From Fluviicola sp. (lineage in GTDB: Bacteria; Bacteroidota; Bacteroidia; Flavobacteriales_D; Crocinitomicaceae), in NCBI RefSeq assembly GCF_029266855.1, contig NZ_JAQSWB010000001.1, positions 1,137,475 through 1,201,474 of the forward strand: a stretch of 64,000 bases of DNA, in the 5' to 3' direction. Below the pieces are notes generated by a model. That model did no database searches. It was not told where the DNA came from and saw only the letters and a list, made by a program, of their open reading frames with translations. Position 1 is the first letter of the stretch. The number at the start of each line of letters is the position of its first letter. A program made the position numbers and the translations under genes. Positions 47,239 through 55,846 of the stretch are shown here, in pieces.

Positions 47239-48812
47239 TACAAGTGATTTTCAATAGTTAGATTCGCACCAAGTTTAAACTTGAAGAATGCATTTGCAGG
47301 TATTGGAACCTGCGTATTTGCACCACCTGCATTGTAAGTATTCAGTTTGAGCTTAATCATACAAAACTTTACCTTCCCGATGTCGTCACATACTGCTTCG
47401 GAAACGGGGAAGTAAACAACACTCTTCTTCTGCATAATTCCATTGACCACAGATCCGAATACACTGGATTCAATGGCACTTGTTCCCGAAACCACTGCCA
47501 CTGTCTGATGATTTGCATCCAGTAAATAAAGTTCCAGGTTTCCTTCAAAAGGAAAAGCATTCATTGCATTTACCCAGATCTGACCTGATTTTACATTTGC
47601 TTTATTCGGATCATTCACCAGGCTGAGGGCGAAGGTATCCTGGAAGATCAAATCCGATAAACCGATGTTCAGCGGGAATAATCCGTTTAATTTCACCCTC
47701 AAAGGATAAGCATCATAAATCTCATCCCATCCGCCGGAAACATTTCCCCAAGGATTCATTTGAAGCTGGAAACTCAACTCATTCTTCGCTCCGTGATTTT
47801 CTACGTACTGCTCAAAATTGCTGTTTCCCGGTGTAAAATTTAATGTGGTGTTGCTTGGTGTAATATTTCCATTTGCCCCGGTTGCCGCATTGATTGTATT
47901 CCACGTGCCGATATTCGGATGGCTGAGTGCAACCGAATTTCCCGTAGCATTGATATTTTTAAGTGAGTTTATTTTGAATTTACCGTTGACTTTCAAGCCG
48001 TTTTCTATGGTCAGATCAAAAGTCATTGCATCTACATCCATTAGTCCGTCTGCAATATTATTCATTGCATCGATTTGAGCATATACGGTATCGGAAACCA
48101 GTTCATTTCCAAAATAACCCCGTGCATAATCCAATTGCACATCGTTCATCTTAAATTCAAAAATGATAGTATCTGTTGTCAGAACCGTGACTGCAGGTCC
48201 GGCCGGATCTGATTTCACCAGCATTTTAGACTGAATTTTATTATATGAAGTTCCGAATTCCCCGGTCAGATCAAGTTCATACCCGCTCAAATCTACAAAC
48301 CCGGTAGCAATTCCCGGATTATTTTGTGTTCCTGCCGGAGCAATAAAATCTTGAGACAAAACCACTCCGTTCTTCTTAACTCCCGGAAGCTGAATCGTAA
48401 AGAGGGTTTTTGTTGCAATAGGATTAAACACCTTCAGTTGCACTCCACCCTGTTTCACACGGATTTTTTTTAATTGTACTTCTCCCAGGTCGATGACATG
48501 CTCTTCCACATTATTCACAAAGGAGGTTCCGGGTGCAGCAGTGATGTTTAAAGCCATATTAAACGTATTCCGCACACTGGTATCGGGCAGTTCTACAAAA
48601 TCACTTAATTTAAACTCAAACAAAGAAGAATTGATGTCCAACACATAATTTCCCGAGACTACCGTCAGCAGGGAATCAGCAAGCAGATCAGACATAGTCA
48701 GGCTGTCATGGACAAGCGGAACTTGCCAATCCGTATCCCACATTGCTTTATCGCGCTTCTTACAAGAAGCAAAAGCAAGACCGATACAAAGCAAAAATAG
48801 GAGTTTTTTCAT
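47238..48812 (-). CDS. Large lipoprotein of unknown function, first gene of the surface operon
   Basis: 524-aa protein with a lipoprotein signal MKKLLFLLCIGLAFASC (Cys17) followed by KKRDK; the Lys/Arg-rich start of the mature protein is unlike the surface-export signal of Bacteroidetes (acidic), so it is probably periplasm-facing or outer-membrane-anchored inside. The conserved opening MWDTDWQVPLVHDSLTMSDL and beta-rich body are typical of a Bacteroidota-only family that I cannot name. No catalytic motif. Its position before a DUF5723 barrel and a T9SS cargo suggests one assembly. A TAnnTTTG-like AATTTTTG (one mismatch) precedes it by about 17 nt. Confidence 0.78.
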   Translation of the reverse strand: MKKLLFLLCIGLAFASCKKRDKAMWDTDWQVPLVHDSLTMSDLLADSLLTVVSGNYVLDINSSLFEFKLSDFVELPDTSVRNTFNMALNITAAPGTSFVNNVEEHVIDLGEVQLKKIRVKQGGVQLKVFNPIATKTLFTIQLPGVKKNGVVLSQDFIAPAGTQNNPGIATGFVDLSGYELDLTGEFGTSYNKIQSKMLVKSDPAGPAVTVLTTDTIIFEFKMNDVQLDYARGYFGNELVSDTVYAQIDAMNNIADGLMDVDAMTFDLTIENGLKVNGKFKINSLKNINATGNSVALSHPNIGTWNTINAATGANGNITPSNTTLNFTPGNSNFEQYVENHGAKNELSFQLQMNPWGNVSGGWDEIYDAYPLRVKLNGLFPLNIGLSDLIFQDTFALSLVNDPNKANVKSGQIWVNAMNAFPFEGNLELYLLDANHQTVAVVSGTSAIESSVFGSVVNGIMQKKSVVYFPVSEAVCDDIGKVKFCMIKLKLNTYNAGGANTQVPIPANAFFKFKLGANLTIENHL

Positions 48813-48850
48813 GGTATGTTAGAGATACAAAAATTCGAAATTGGTTGGAA

Positions 48851-50062
48851 TTAAACCCGTTCAATTACAGTAGCATAACCCTGCCCAACTCCAATACACA
48901 TTGTTACCAATGCATATTTTCCGCCTGTTCGCTGTAATTGATTCGCCGCAGCAAGTAAAATACGTGCTCCTGACATTCCAAGCGGATGTCCTAGTGCAAT
49001 TGCTCCTCCATTCGGGTTGATCCTTGAATCACGGTCATCAAGCCCCATTGTTCTTGTACATGCAAGCACCTGAGCTGCAAATGCTTCATTTAATTCCAAT
49101 ACATCCATTTGATCCAACGTTAGTCCGGCTCTTTCCAGTGCTTTCCGGGAAGCTTCTACCGGGCCGATTCCCATAATACGCGGTTCAACACCTGAAGCGG
49201 CTGCAGAAACGATACGAACCAGCGGATTTAAATGATGATCTTTCAATCCCTGATCTGAGGCTAACAATAAAGCTGCAGCACCGTCGTTCAGTCCGGATGC
49301 ATTTCCGGCAGTTACCGAACCATCTTTTTTGAAAGCCGGCTTGAGTGTTCCTAAAGTTTCCAAAGTTGTTCCCGGCCTCATAAATTCATCTTTATCAAAA
49401 ACCAGGGGATCTTGTTTTTTACGTGGAATAGCTATTCCTGCTATTTCCTGGGCTAAGATTCCGGCATTTTGAGCAGCGGAAGCTTTTTCCTGTGACCAGG
49501 CAGCAAATTTATCCTGATCCTCTTTCGAGATATTGTGCAATTCAGCCAGGTTTTCAGCTGTCATTCCCATGGCGTCCGTTCCATACAACTCTTCCATCTT
49601 CGGATTGATAAATCTCCACCCGAAAGACGAATCATATAATTGCTGGTCTCTTCCAAAAGGTGTAGAAGATTTAGATAAAACCCACGGTCCTCTTGTCATA
49701 TGCTCTATTCCTCCCGCAACATAAATATCTCCCGCACCGGTTTGAATTGCCCTTGCAGCATTCACTGCAGCAGACATTCCCGATGCACACAAGCGGTTTA
49801 CCGTTTCTCCGCCAACAGAAATCGGGTACCCGGCTAACAACAAAGCCATACGGGCTACGTTGCGGTTATCTTCACCTGCCTGGTTAGCACATCCCAAAAT
49901 CACATCCTCAATTACACCGGGATCCAGATTCGGAACTTTTTTCAACAATTCAGATAAAACGTGTGCAGCCAAATCATCAGCTCTAACCGGAGCCAATGTT
50001 CCTCCAAAATTTCCGATAGCCGTTCTTACACCAGCTACTATATATGCGTTGTTTGTCGCCAT
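48851..50062 (-). CDS. Acetyl-CoA C-acyltransferase (3-oxoadipyl-CoA / 3-ketoacyl-CoA thiolase)
   Basis: Thiolytic cleavage of 3-oxoacyl-CoA. The catalytic triad is intact: Cys92 in VNRLCASGM, His359 in ALGHPLGMSGAR and Cys389 in TMCIGVGQG. GETVNRLCASGMSAAVNAAR (20), GGIEHMTRGPWVLSK and the ELNEAFAAQVLACTRTMGL stretch resemble PcaF/PaaJ-type thiolases, but no paa or pca genes are near, so a general fatty-acid beta-oxidation role is equally possible. The length of 403 aa is normal. Single gene, divergent from the TPR/OmpA pair. Confidence 0.93.
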   Translation of the reverse strand: MATNNAYIVAGVRTAIGNFGGTLAPVRADDLAAHVLSELLKKVPNLDPGVIEDVILGCANQAGEDNRNVARMALLLAGYPISVGGETVNRLCASGMSAAVNAARAIQTGAGDIYVAGGIEHMTRGPWVLSKSSTPFGRDQQLYDSSFGWRFINPKMEELYGTDAMGMTAENLAELHNISKEDQDKFAAWSQEKASAAQNAGILAQEIAGIAIPRKKQDPLVFDKDEFMRPGTTLETLGTLKPAFKKDGSVTAGNASGLNDGAAALLLASDQGLKDHHLNPLVRIVSAAASGVEPRIMGIGPVEASRKALERAGLTLDQMDVLELNEAFAAQVLACTRTMGLDDRDSRINPNGGAIALGHPLGMSGARILLAAANQLQRTGGKYALVTMCIGVGQGYATVIERV

Positions 50063-50225
50063 TAAATTCTTAGTTTAACTTCTTTTCAATTATTCCTTCA
50101 CGAAATTACGGAATATTCTTTGTGATTCGGATTCTGTTTAAAGGTTCTCTGCACTGTTGATAAGTATTGACTTCATAAGGGGATATATTTTACTAAATTC
50201 AACACCCAAAACCAAATTACAAGCT

Positions 50226-51323
50226 ATGAAAAAATCCATCTCAGTGATGGCAGGAATGCTATTCTGTAGTTTAATGTCTTTCTCTCAGATAGAAAGCATG
50301 ACTCCGGCAGAACTCAGGTACCGTGATTCGATAACGAAATTGAATCAGAGTAACGCAGCAATTGCAGCAAGTCAGGAAGCCTACAACAAAGGAATTGAGC
50401 TTTTCAACCAAAAAAACTTTAAAGAAGCGGTTGCTTCCTTTAACAAATCCATTGCTTCAGATCCAAATTTTACGGCAGCCTATTACAATAAAGGTGTGGC
50501 GGAGAATGAAGCCGAAATGTACCAGGAGGCAGTTACTACCTTTACTACTTTAATCGGGAAGCAAAAGGGATACTCAAAAGCATATTTCCAAAGGGGGAAG
50601 GCTTACCAGGGTTTATCGGATTATTTAAAGTCCGAAAAAGACTACGAAGAGTCCATTAAATTGGATGCAAATAATCCGAAAGCGTACTACAACTACGGAA
50701 CTTTAAAATTCTTGCAACAAGATTACAATGCTGCTATTAAATATTTTACAAAAAGTATCGAATTAGACGCTTCAAGTCCGATGGCATACAATGACCGCGG
50801 AAGTTGCTACCGCATGCTTGAAAATTATCCCAAAGCAATTGAAGATTACGAAGCGGCTCTTCGTAAAAACCCAAATTTGGCTTTTGTATTGAACAATGTA
50901 GGTACTACCAAAAAGAAAATGAAGGATTATGCGGGAGCATTGATTGCATTCAACAGAGCTATTTCCGTTGATGTCAATTTCTTTTTAGCATACAATAACC
51001 GTGGAGTAACACTGATTGAAAAAGGAAGTTTGGATGATGCGATCAAGGATTTTGAAAAAGCCTTATCCATTAACCCCAAATATGCTCCGGCAGCATCTAA
51101 TTTATCAGGGATTTATTTCAAAAGAAAAGATTTTAAGAAAGCGGAAGAATTCGCTTCCAAAGCGATCAGCATTGACCCAAATTATGCTTCAGCTTATGTA
51201 AACCGAGGAATGGCGCGCGAAATGCTGCGAAAAATGGAAGAAGCTTGCAGCGATTGGAAAAAAGCAAGTGATCTCGGGTCAACAGAAGGAAAAACATGTC
51301 ATTCAGGAAACTGTAGCAATTAA
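50226..51323 (+). CDS. Exported tetratricopeptide-repeat protein
   Basis: The ATG at 50226 opens a signal peptide (MKKSISVMAGMLFCSLMSFSQ); an in-frame start at 50157 would add 23 residues before it. Residues of about 60-355 are eight to nine TPR units (YNKGIELFNQKNFKEAVASF, YYNYGTLKFLQQDYNAAIKYF and YNNRGVTLIEKGSLDDAIKDF types), forming a protein-binding superhelix in the periplasm. The C-terminus CHSGNCSN holds two cysteines. It ends 10 bp before the OmpA/PorE-like gene and is probably its partner. Confidence 0.88.
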   Translation: MKKSISVMAGMLFCSLMSFSQIESMTPAELRYRDSITKLNQSNAAIAASQEAYNKGIELFNQKNFKEAVASFNKSIASDPNFTAAYYNKGVAENEAEMYQEAVTTFTTLIGKQKGYSKAYFQRGKAYQGLSDYLKSEKDYEESIKLDANNPKAYYNYGTLKFLQQDYNAAIKYFTKSIELDASSPMAYNDRGSCYRMLENYPKAIEDYEAALRKNPNLAFVLNNVGTTKKKMKDYAGALIAFNRAISVDVNFFLAYNNRGVTLIEKGSLDDAIKDFEKALSINPKYAPAASNLSGIYFKRKDFKKAEEFASKAISIDPNYASAYVNRGMAREMLRKMEEACSDWKKASDLGSTEGKTCHSGNCSN

Positions 51324-51333
51324 AATCAAAACG

Positions 51334-53397
51334 ATGAAAAAATTACTTATGCTAGTCGTTATTGGTTTAACGACAAATTTATTCGGACAAAACGTAGATT
51401 TCAAATCTGCAAACTTCAAAGAAGATAAAGAAGGATTAAAAGTTGCAACCACAGCTATTGATAAAGGAGACGAATTCTACAAAGTAGGAATCGAGTCCGT
51501 ATTTGCTGTTCAGGATTTCGGAACAAATTTCAAAAGTGCCCTGAAAGAGTATGAAAAGGCTCAAAAATTCAATCCGAACAATGCCTTGCTCAATTACAAA
51601 ATCGGGGTTTGTTATGCAAATTCTACCAATCCTGTTTCTTGTATCAATTACATCAAAACAGCTCAGAAATTGGATCCTAAGTGTGATCCCTTCCTGAATT
51701 TCTACCTGGGATATGCTTCCCAATTGGAAGGGAAATACGACGAAGCCTCCAAGTATTACCTCACATTTGAAACGGAATATAAAAAAGCCGATGATTTCAT
51801 GAAATTTGTGAATCAACGCAGAAAACAATGTGCTACGGCTAAAAAATTCGAAGCTTCACCTGTTCGCTGCTGGATAGACAATGTTCCTTCATTAAATACG
51901 GAGAACGATGAGATCGCTCCATCTATTTCTACAGACGGTTCTGAAATGATCTTAAGCTCAAACAGACCAAACAGTCATGAAGCAAATGCATTGGGAGTTT
52001 ACGATTACGAAATCTATTCTTCAACGCTTTTGGAAAACTGGTCAACTCCGACAAAACTTCTTGGACCGATTAACTCTAACAATGACGACATTTCGAATTG
52101 TCTTTCTTACGACGGAACCAAAATGCTATTGCACCGGGATGTTGGCGGACAAACGGATATCTTCGAATCCAAATTGAAGGGGAACGAATGGTCCGACCCA
52201 AAAACGATGAGCATTTTTATCAGCACCGATAAAAATAACGAACGTTATGCCTGTTACAATGAAGACGGATGGAAAATCTATTTCTGCCGTGACAATGACG
52301 TACGCGAAACTGGATCTGAAGTCATGTTCTCCGGAATGCAGAATAAAATGAAACAGGATTACATGATCGGAACCATGCTGACGGGTGTAAACTCCAAATT
52401 CAATGACGGACCTATTTACATTCACATCGACGGTGAAAGTATGTTCATCGCATCCGAAGGTCACGAAGGAATGGGAGGATATGATATCTTCGTTTCGAAG
52501 AAAGTACAAGGTCAGTGGACAACTCCTGTAAATATGGGATATCCGATCAACAGTCCTTATGACGACTTCTTTTTTGCTTCAACTGCCAATGGAAAGTTTG
52601 CATACATTTCCTCAAACAGATCCGGAGGAAAGGGCGGTTATGACATTTACAAAGTGACTTTCTGGGGTCCTGAGAAAAAACCGATTTCAGAAACGGAAGA
52701 TTATTTGCTTGCCAGTATTGTGATGCCGGTAAAAGACCACAATATTGAAAAGTCGGTTGAAGTAAAGAAAAAGAGTTTAACGGTATTTAAAGGAATCACT
52801 ATTGATGCGATTTCAAGAAAACCGGTTGAAGCTCAAATTGACATTACGGATAACGCGACTGGAAAAGTAATTGAAACATTCACTACCAATTCAGCAACAG
52901 GGAAATTCATTATCACATTGAATTCGGGGAAAAATTACGGTATCGCCGTGAAAGCTACCGGCTACCTGTTCCACTCAGAGAACTTCGATATTCCAAGCGG
53001 TGCTGATGACAATTTGGTGAACAAAGTGATCGAATTAAAGAACATCGCTATCGGGTCAAAGATCGCACTTCGCAATATTTTCTTTGATGTAAACAAAGCT
53101 TCTCTCCGACCTGAGTCGAATGCAGAAATGGAGCGATTGGTTCAGTTACTGAAAGATGTTCCGAATTTGAAGATCGAAATTTCAGGACACACGGATAATA
53201 CCGGTTCTGCAACGATCAATGAAACACTTTCACAGCAACGTGCAGAAGCAGTTGTTTCTTATTTGACACAAAAGGGAATTGCTGCAAACAGAATGGTTGC
53301 GAAAGGTTACGGTTCATCGAAACCAATTGCATCAAACAATTCGGAAGACGGGAAACAACAAAACCGCAGGACAGAATTCGAGATTAAAGGAAATTAA
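51334..53397 (+). CDS. PorE-like OmpA family protein (TPR, PD40 propeller, CarboxypepD-reg, OmpA domains)
   Basis: 687-aa envelope protein. The ATG at 51334 starts a signal peptide (MKKLLMLVVIGLTTNLFGQ). In order: TPR region (about 40-170; LNYKIGVCYANS, LNFYLGYASQLEGKYDEASK), a PD40/WD40-like beta-propeller (about 195-440; APSISTDGSEMILSSNRPN, GGYDIFVSKKVQG, YISSNRSGGKGGYDIYK), a carboxypeptidase-regulatory-like fold (about 480-555) and an OmpA peptidoglycan-binding domain (about 576-687; FFDVNKASLRPES, ISGHTDNTGS, NRRTEFEI). This is the order described for PorE, the T9SS part that ties the machine to peptidoglycan; many paralogues share it, so PorE identity is not proven. No lipobox. Confidence 0.9.
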   Translation: MKKLLMLVVIGLTTNLFGQNVDFKSANFKEDKEGLKVATTAIDKGDEFYKVGIESVFAVQDFGTNFKSALKEYEKAQKFNPNNALLNYKIGVCYANSTNPVSCINYIKTAQKLDPKCDPFLNFYLGYASQLEGKYDEASKYYLTFETEYKKADDFMKFVNQRRKQCATAKKFEASPVRCWIDNVPSLNTENDEIAPSISTDGSEMILSSNRPNSHEANALGVYDYEIYSSTLLENWSTPTKLLGPINSNNDDISNCLSYDGTKMLLHRDVGGQTDIFESKLKGNEWSDPKTMSIFISTDKNNERYACYNEDGWKIYFCRDNDVRETGSEVMFSGMQNKMKQDYMIGTMLTGVNSKFNDGPIYIHIDGESMFIASEGHEGMGGYDIFVSKKVQGQWTTPVNMGYPINSPYDDFFFASTANGKFAYISSNRSGGKGGYDIYKVTFWGPEKKPISETEDYLLASIVMPVKDHNIEKSVEVKKKSLTVFKGITIDAISRKPVEAQIDITDNATGKVIETFTTNSATGKFIITLNSGKNYGIAVKATGYLFHSENFDIPSGADDNLVNKVIELKNIAIGSKIALRNIFFDVNKASLRPESNAEMERLVQLLKDVPNLKIEISGHTDNTGSATINETLSQQRAEAVVSYLTQKGIAANRMVAKGYGSSKPIASNNSEDGKQQNRRTEFEIKGN

Positions 53398-53422
53398 TCA
53401 CAGATAATAATATTTAAGAACA

Positions 53423-53454
53423 AGAAAGGGCCGCGATTAATTGCGGCCTTTTCT
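53423..53454. terminator. Bidirectional terminator after the OmpA-family gene
   Basis: Arms AGAAAGGGCCGCGATT (53423-53438) and AATTGCGGCCTTTTCT (53439-53454) form a near-perfect palindrome (two G-T wobbles) with T-rich right arm, between two convergent genes. Confidence 0.75.
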
Positions 53455-53455
53455 G

Positions 53456-54928
53456 TTAATGGCTTTTTCGTTTTTTCACTAAAAATACTTCGTTGTTGTC
53501 AACCAGCTTAATCCAGGCTCCGGATCTTCTGTAATGGTCTATTCCTGCCCTGAAAACAGAATCCTGGAAAACAGGATAGAAAACATCCTTTTTAGCCAGC
53601 AATATATATTCTGCGTCCTTTATTACCGGATACGTATAACAAAAATCACGATTCGCCAAATGAGGCACAAGGCTAGTTTGGCAAGAAACAATTGCATCAT
53701 CGGGAATAAGCCCGAATGCTTCGTATACCGGTTTGATATCGTATTCTTTTACGTAATGTTCTTTAGAAAGAAAATCGAGGTTCTTCTCCGGTGCATACAA
53801 ATAAGCTGCTCCCAGCCTTTTATAAGTCATACTCATTGCCAGGACAACCATTATCCCTGCGGAAATCTTCCTGAAAGTACTTTTCTTTAGTTTGCCAATC
53901 ACTTCAAAAATCCCAATAGCGAGTATCGGGGCAAACTCAATACAATAGTGATAGCCGGCTCCCCAGAGTGTAAAGGTATTGTGAAATAATTTTTGAAAAA
54001 AAATCGGAATCAGCATCAGCAGGTAAACAGGACGGAAGAACAATAAAAGGATACCCGAAAAAAGCAGGTATTTGATTAAATCCGACTTCAGATTATCAGC
54101 TGTCACATCGCCGCTGAAGTTGGAAACCATCAATTGAAATGAATCAAGCGGGTGCATCACAAGGTATGTAACAGCCTCACCGATCGTAGTTCCCAGGTGA
54201 CTATAGTTAAAGTGGGGATACTTTCCATTGACAGCAAGACCGGGCATCACAAATTTCATGATTACCATAAAATAGATCAGTGAAAAAAAACCTGAAATAA
54301 CATAGAACAGGAACCACTTTCTATCCTTCCTGCTGAGGATTGCGAGCCCAAAACAAATGAATGCGATCCAAAGTGCGCTGTTTTCTTTTCCGAGCCATAA
54401 GATTACGATCATCAAAATGCAGCGGCCCATTTTTCGTTCTTTGGAAAACACAAAAAGCCATGGAACCAGCATAGCAACAACTACACTATCATGGAAATCA
54501 TAGGCCAATGCAATGTGAACACCAAAAAACGAAAAGAAAAACAGCATGGCAAAAGCAGCCAAGAAGCGATCTTCCACGAAATAACGATACACTCCCAAAC
54601 CGCCAAAAAGCACACTCACAATCTGAATTATTAACAAAGTATAGGAACCAAAGATCCATACCAACGGAGAATATGCTATCAAATAAATATCAAAGTGATC
54701 GGCAAGTAAATTCTCGGGAACTGTTTTGAATATTGAACTGTCATTCCATTGAAAATGAGAATAATCGTAAAGTGAATTCGAATAAAGTCCAAGATCCAGG
54801 GCATAGGTTCGAAATAAGTAGTGATTTACCAGGGAAATGAGTGAATAGATAATTGCGAAAGCAAGAATGATTAAATATTTTTCAGGAAGTGCTTTAAATA
54901 CAAAAACTATATTTTTTAAACGATTCAT
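53456..54928 (-). CDS. DUF2079 polytopic membrane protein
   Basis: 490-aa inner-membrane protein with about 10-11 hydrophobic spans. It matches DUF2079: an early YALDLGLYSNSLYDYSHF block, then NLLADHFDIYLIAYSPLVWI, and a long loop near the C-terminus (residues of about 380-480). The general shape resembles GT-C type glycosyltransferases (an acidic-aromatic first periplasmic loop), so transfer of a lipid-linked sugar is a possible but unproven role. The gene overlaps the upstream GNAT gene by 4 bp. Confidence 0.85.
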   Translation of the reverse strand: MNRLKNIVFVFKALPEKYLIILAFAIIYSLISLVNHYLFRTYALDLGLYSNSLYDYSHFQWNDSSIFKTVPENLLADHFDIYLIAYSPLVWIFGSYTLLIIQIVSVLFGGLGVYRYFVEDRFLAAFAMLFFFSFFGVHIALAYDFHDSVVVAMLVPWLFVFSKERKMGRCILMIVILWLGKENSALWIAFICFGLAILSRKDRKWFLFYVISGFFSLIYFMVIMKFVMPGLAVNGKYPHFNYSHLGTTIGEAVTYLVMHPLDSFQLMVSNFSGDVTADNLKSDLIKYLLFSGILLLFFRPVYLLMLIPIFFQKLFHNTFTLWGAGYHYCIEFAPILAIGIFEVIGKLKKSTFRKISAGIMVVLAMSMTYKRLGAAYLYAPEKNLDFLSKEHYVKEYDIKPVYEAFGLIPDDAIVSCQTSLVPHLANRDFCYTYPVIKDAEYILLAKKDVFYPVFQDSVFRAGIDHYRRSGAWIKLVDNNEVFLVKKRKSH

Positions 54929-55371
54929 CTGGCTCCAATATACTTCATATCATACAAATCATAACCCGGTGACCAATAATCGTTCACTGCTTCTTTCAGT
55001 TCAAAACCGCATTTTTCATAAAACTGATACGTAAACTGGGAAGTTCTCACTCCTATCTCTTCAACAAGATGTATTTTCTTCAATCGTTCAACACGAAAAG
55101 CTACCAGGGTTTTTCCTATTCCACGTTTTTGATAATCCGGATGAATGATGTCCCAGCTTAAAACACCTTTATTTTTATCTTTTTGAATATTTATCCCCCC
55201 ACAGGCAAGCACTTTATTATCGCATTCAACAACAAAGTAATCTTCTGATTCAGTATCCAAATAAGTTTGAAGATCCGACTTTTCCTCCGGAGCAAAATAC
55301 TGCGGACAGTTCAAATCGAACAAAAGCAGCAAGGTCGCTTTATCATCCGGATGGTAATTTCGAATATGCAT
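54925..55371 (-). CDS. GNAT family N-acetyltransferase
   Basis: 148-aa acetyl-CoA-dependent acetyltransferase. MHIRNYHPDDKATLL at the N-terminus, VLACGGINIQKD, then WDIIHPDYQKRGIGKTLVAF containing the acetyl-CoA-binding Q/R-x-x-G-x-G/A (QKRGIG), and FYEKCGFELKE near the end are the four GNAT motifs. The acceptor is unknown. Its stop overlaps the start of the DUF2079 gene (ATGA), so the two are translated together. Confidence 0.9.
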   Translation of the reverse strand: MHIRNYHPDDKATLLLLFDLNCPQYFAPEEKSDLQTYLDTESEDYFVVECDNKVLACGGINIQKDKNKGVLSWDIIHPDYQKRGIGKTLVAFRVERLKKIHLVEEIGVRTSQFTYQFYEKCGFELKEAVNDYWSPGYDLYDMKYIGAR

Positions 55372-55387
55372 TTTTACAATTCCAAAT

Positions 55388-55412
55388 AATTCGTAATTCG
55401 TAATTCGTAATT
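55388..55412. repeat. 7-bp tandem repeat (AATTCGT)3.6
   Basis: Three full AATTCGT units plus AATT in the gap between the VOC and GNAT genes. The motif AATTCGTAAT also flanks the palindrome at 22369-22413. Confidence 0.7.
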
Positions 55413-55414
55413 AT

Positions 55415-55807
55415 TTAATCCATCGGAGTACAAATTTCTATCAGGAAACCATCAAAGTCGCGAACGTATGCCACCATCTGACCCCAGGGTTTTTCGCGTG
55501 GTTCTTCCAGCAATGTTGCGCCCGCAGCAATCGCTTTATCAACCAATTCCTGCACATCGACAGTAGTAAAACCCAACTCAATTCCAAAAGGTTTCGTTTT
55601 CAGATCGCTTTCCTGGAACCCATCTTTCAGATTGGATTTTGCAAGTGACAAAGCAGCAAAAGATAAAGTGGTGGTACCGGTATTCAATTCAGCATATTCA
55701 TCGCCCGGAGCAATAAACCGCACTTCAAGTCCAAATGTCTTGGAATAAAATTCGGCGGTTCTTTTTACATCCGAGACATATAAAATAGTGTATGCAAATC
55801 TGATCAT
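55415..55807 (-). CDS. VOC family (glyoxalase/dioxygenase-like) protein
   Basis: 130-aa single-domain protein with two beta-alpha-beta-beta-beta units: RFAYTILYVSDVKRTAEFYS...LEVRF and GIELGFTTVDVQELVDKAIAAG...YVRDFDGFLIEI. The terminal Glu in FLIEI and the EY pair in the first half are common metal-site positions; the first canonical His is replaced by Tyr/Thr, so glyoxalase I activity is doubtful. Single-domain VOC proteins of this kind often are resistance or isomerase-like proteins of unknown substrate. Confidence 0.88.
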   Translation of the reverse strand: MIRFAYTILYVSDVKRTAEFYSKTFGLEVRFIAPGDEYAELNTGTTTLSFAALSLAKSNLKDGFQESDLKTKPFGIELGFTTVDVQELVDKAIAAGATLLEEPREKPWGQMVAYVRDFDGFLIEICTPMD

Positions 55808-55846
55808 ATTTTTTAGTATTAGTTATTGGTGATGTGTGTTCATTTC

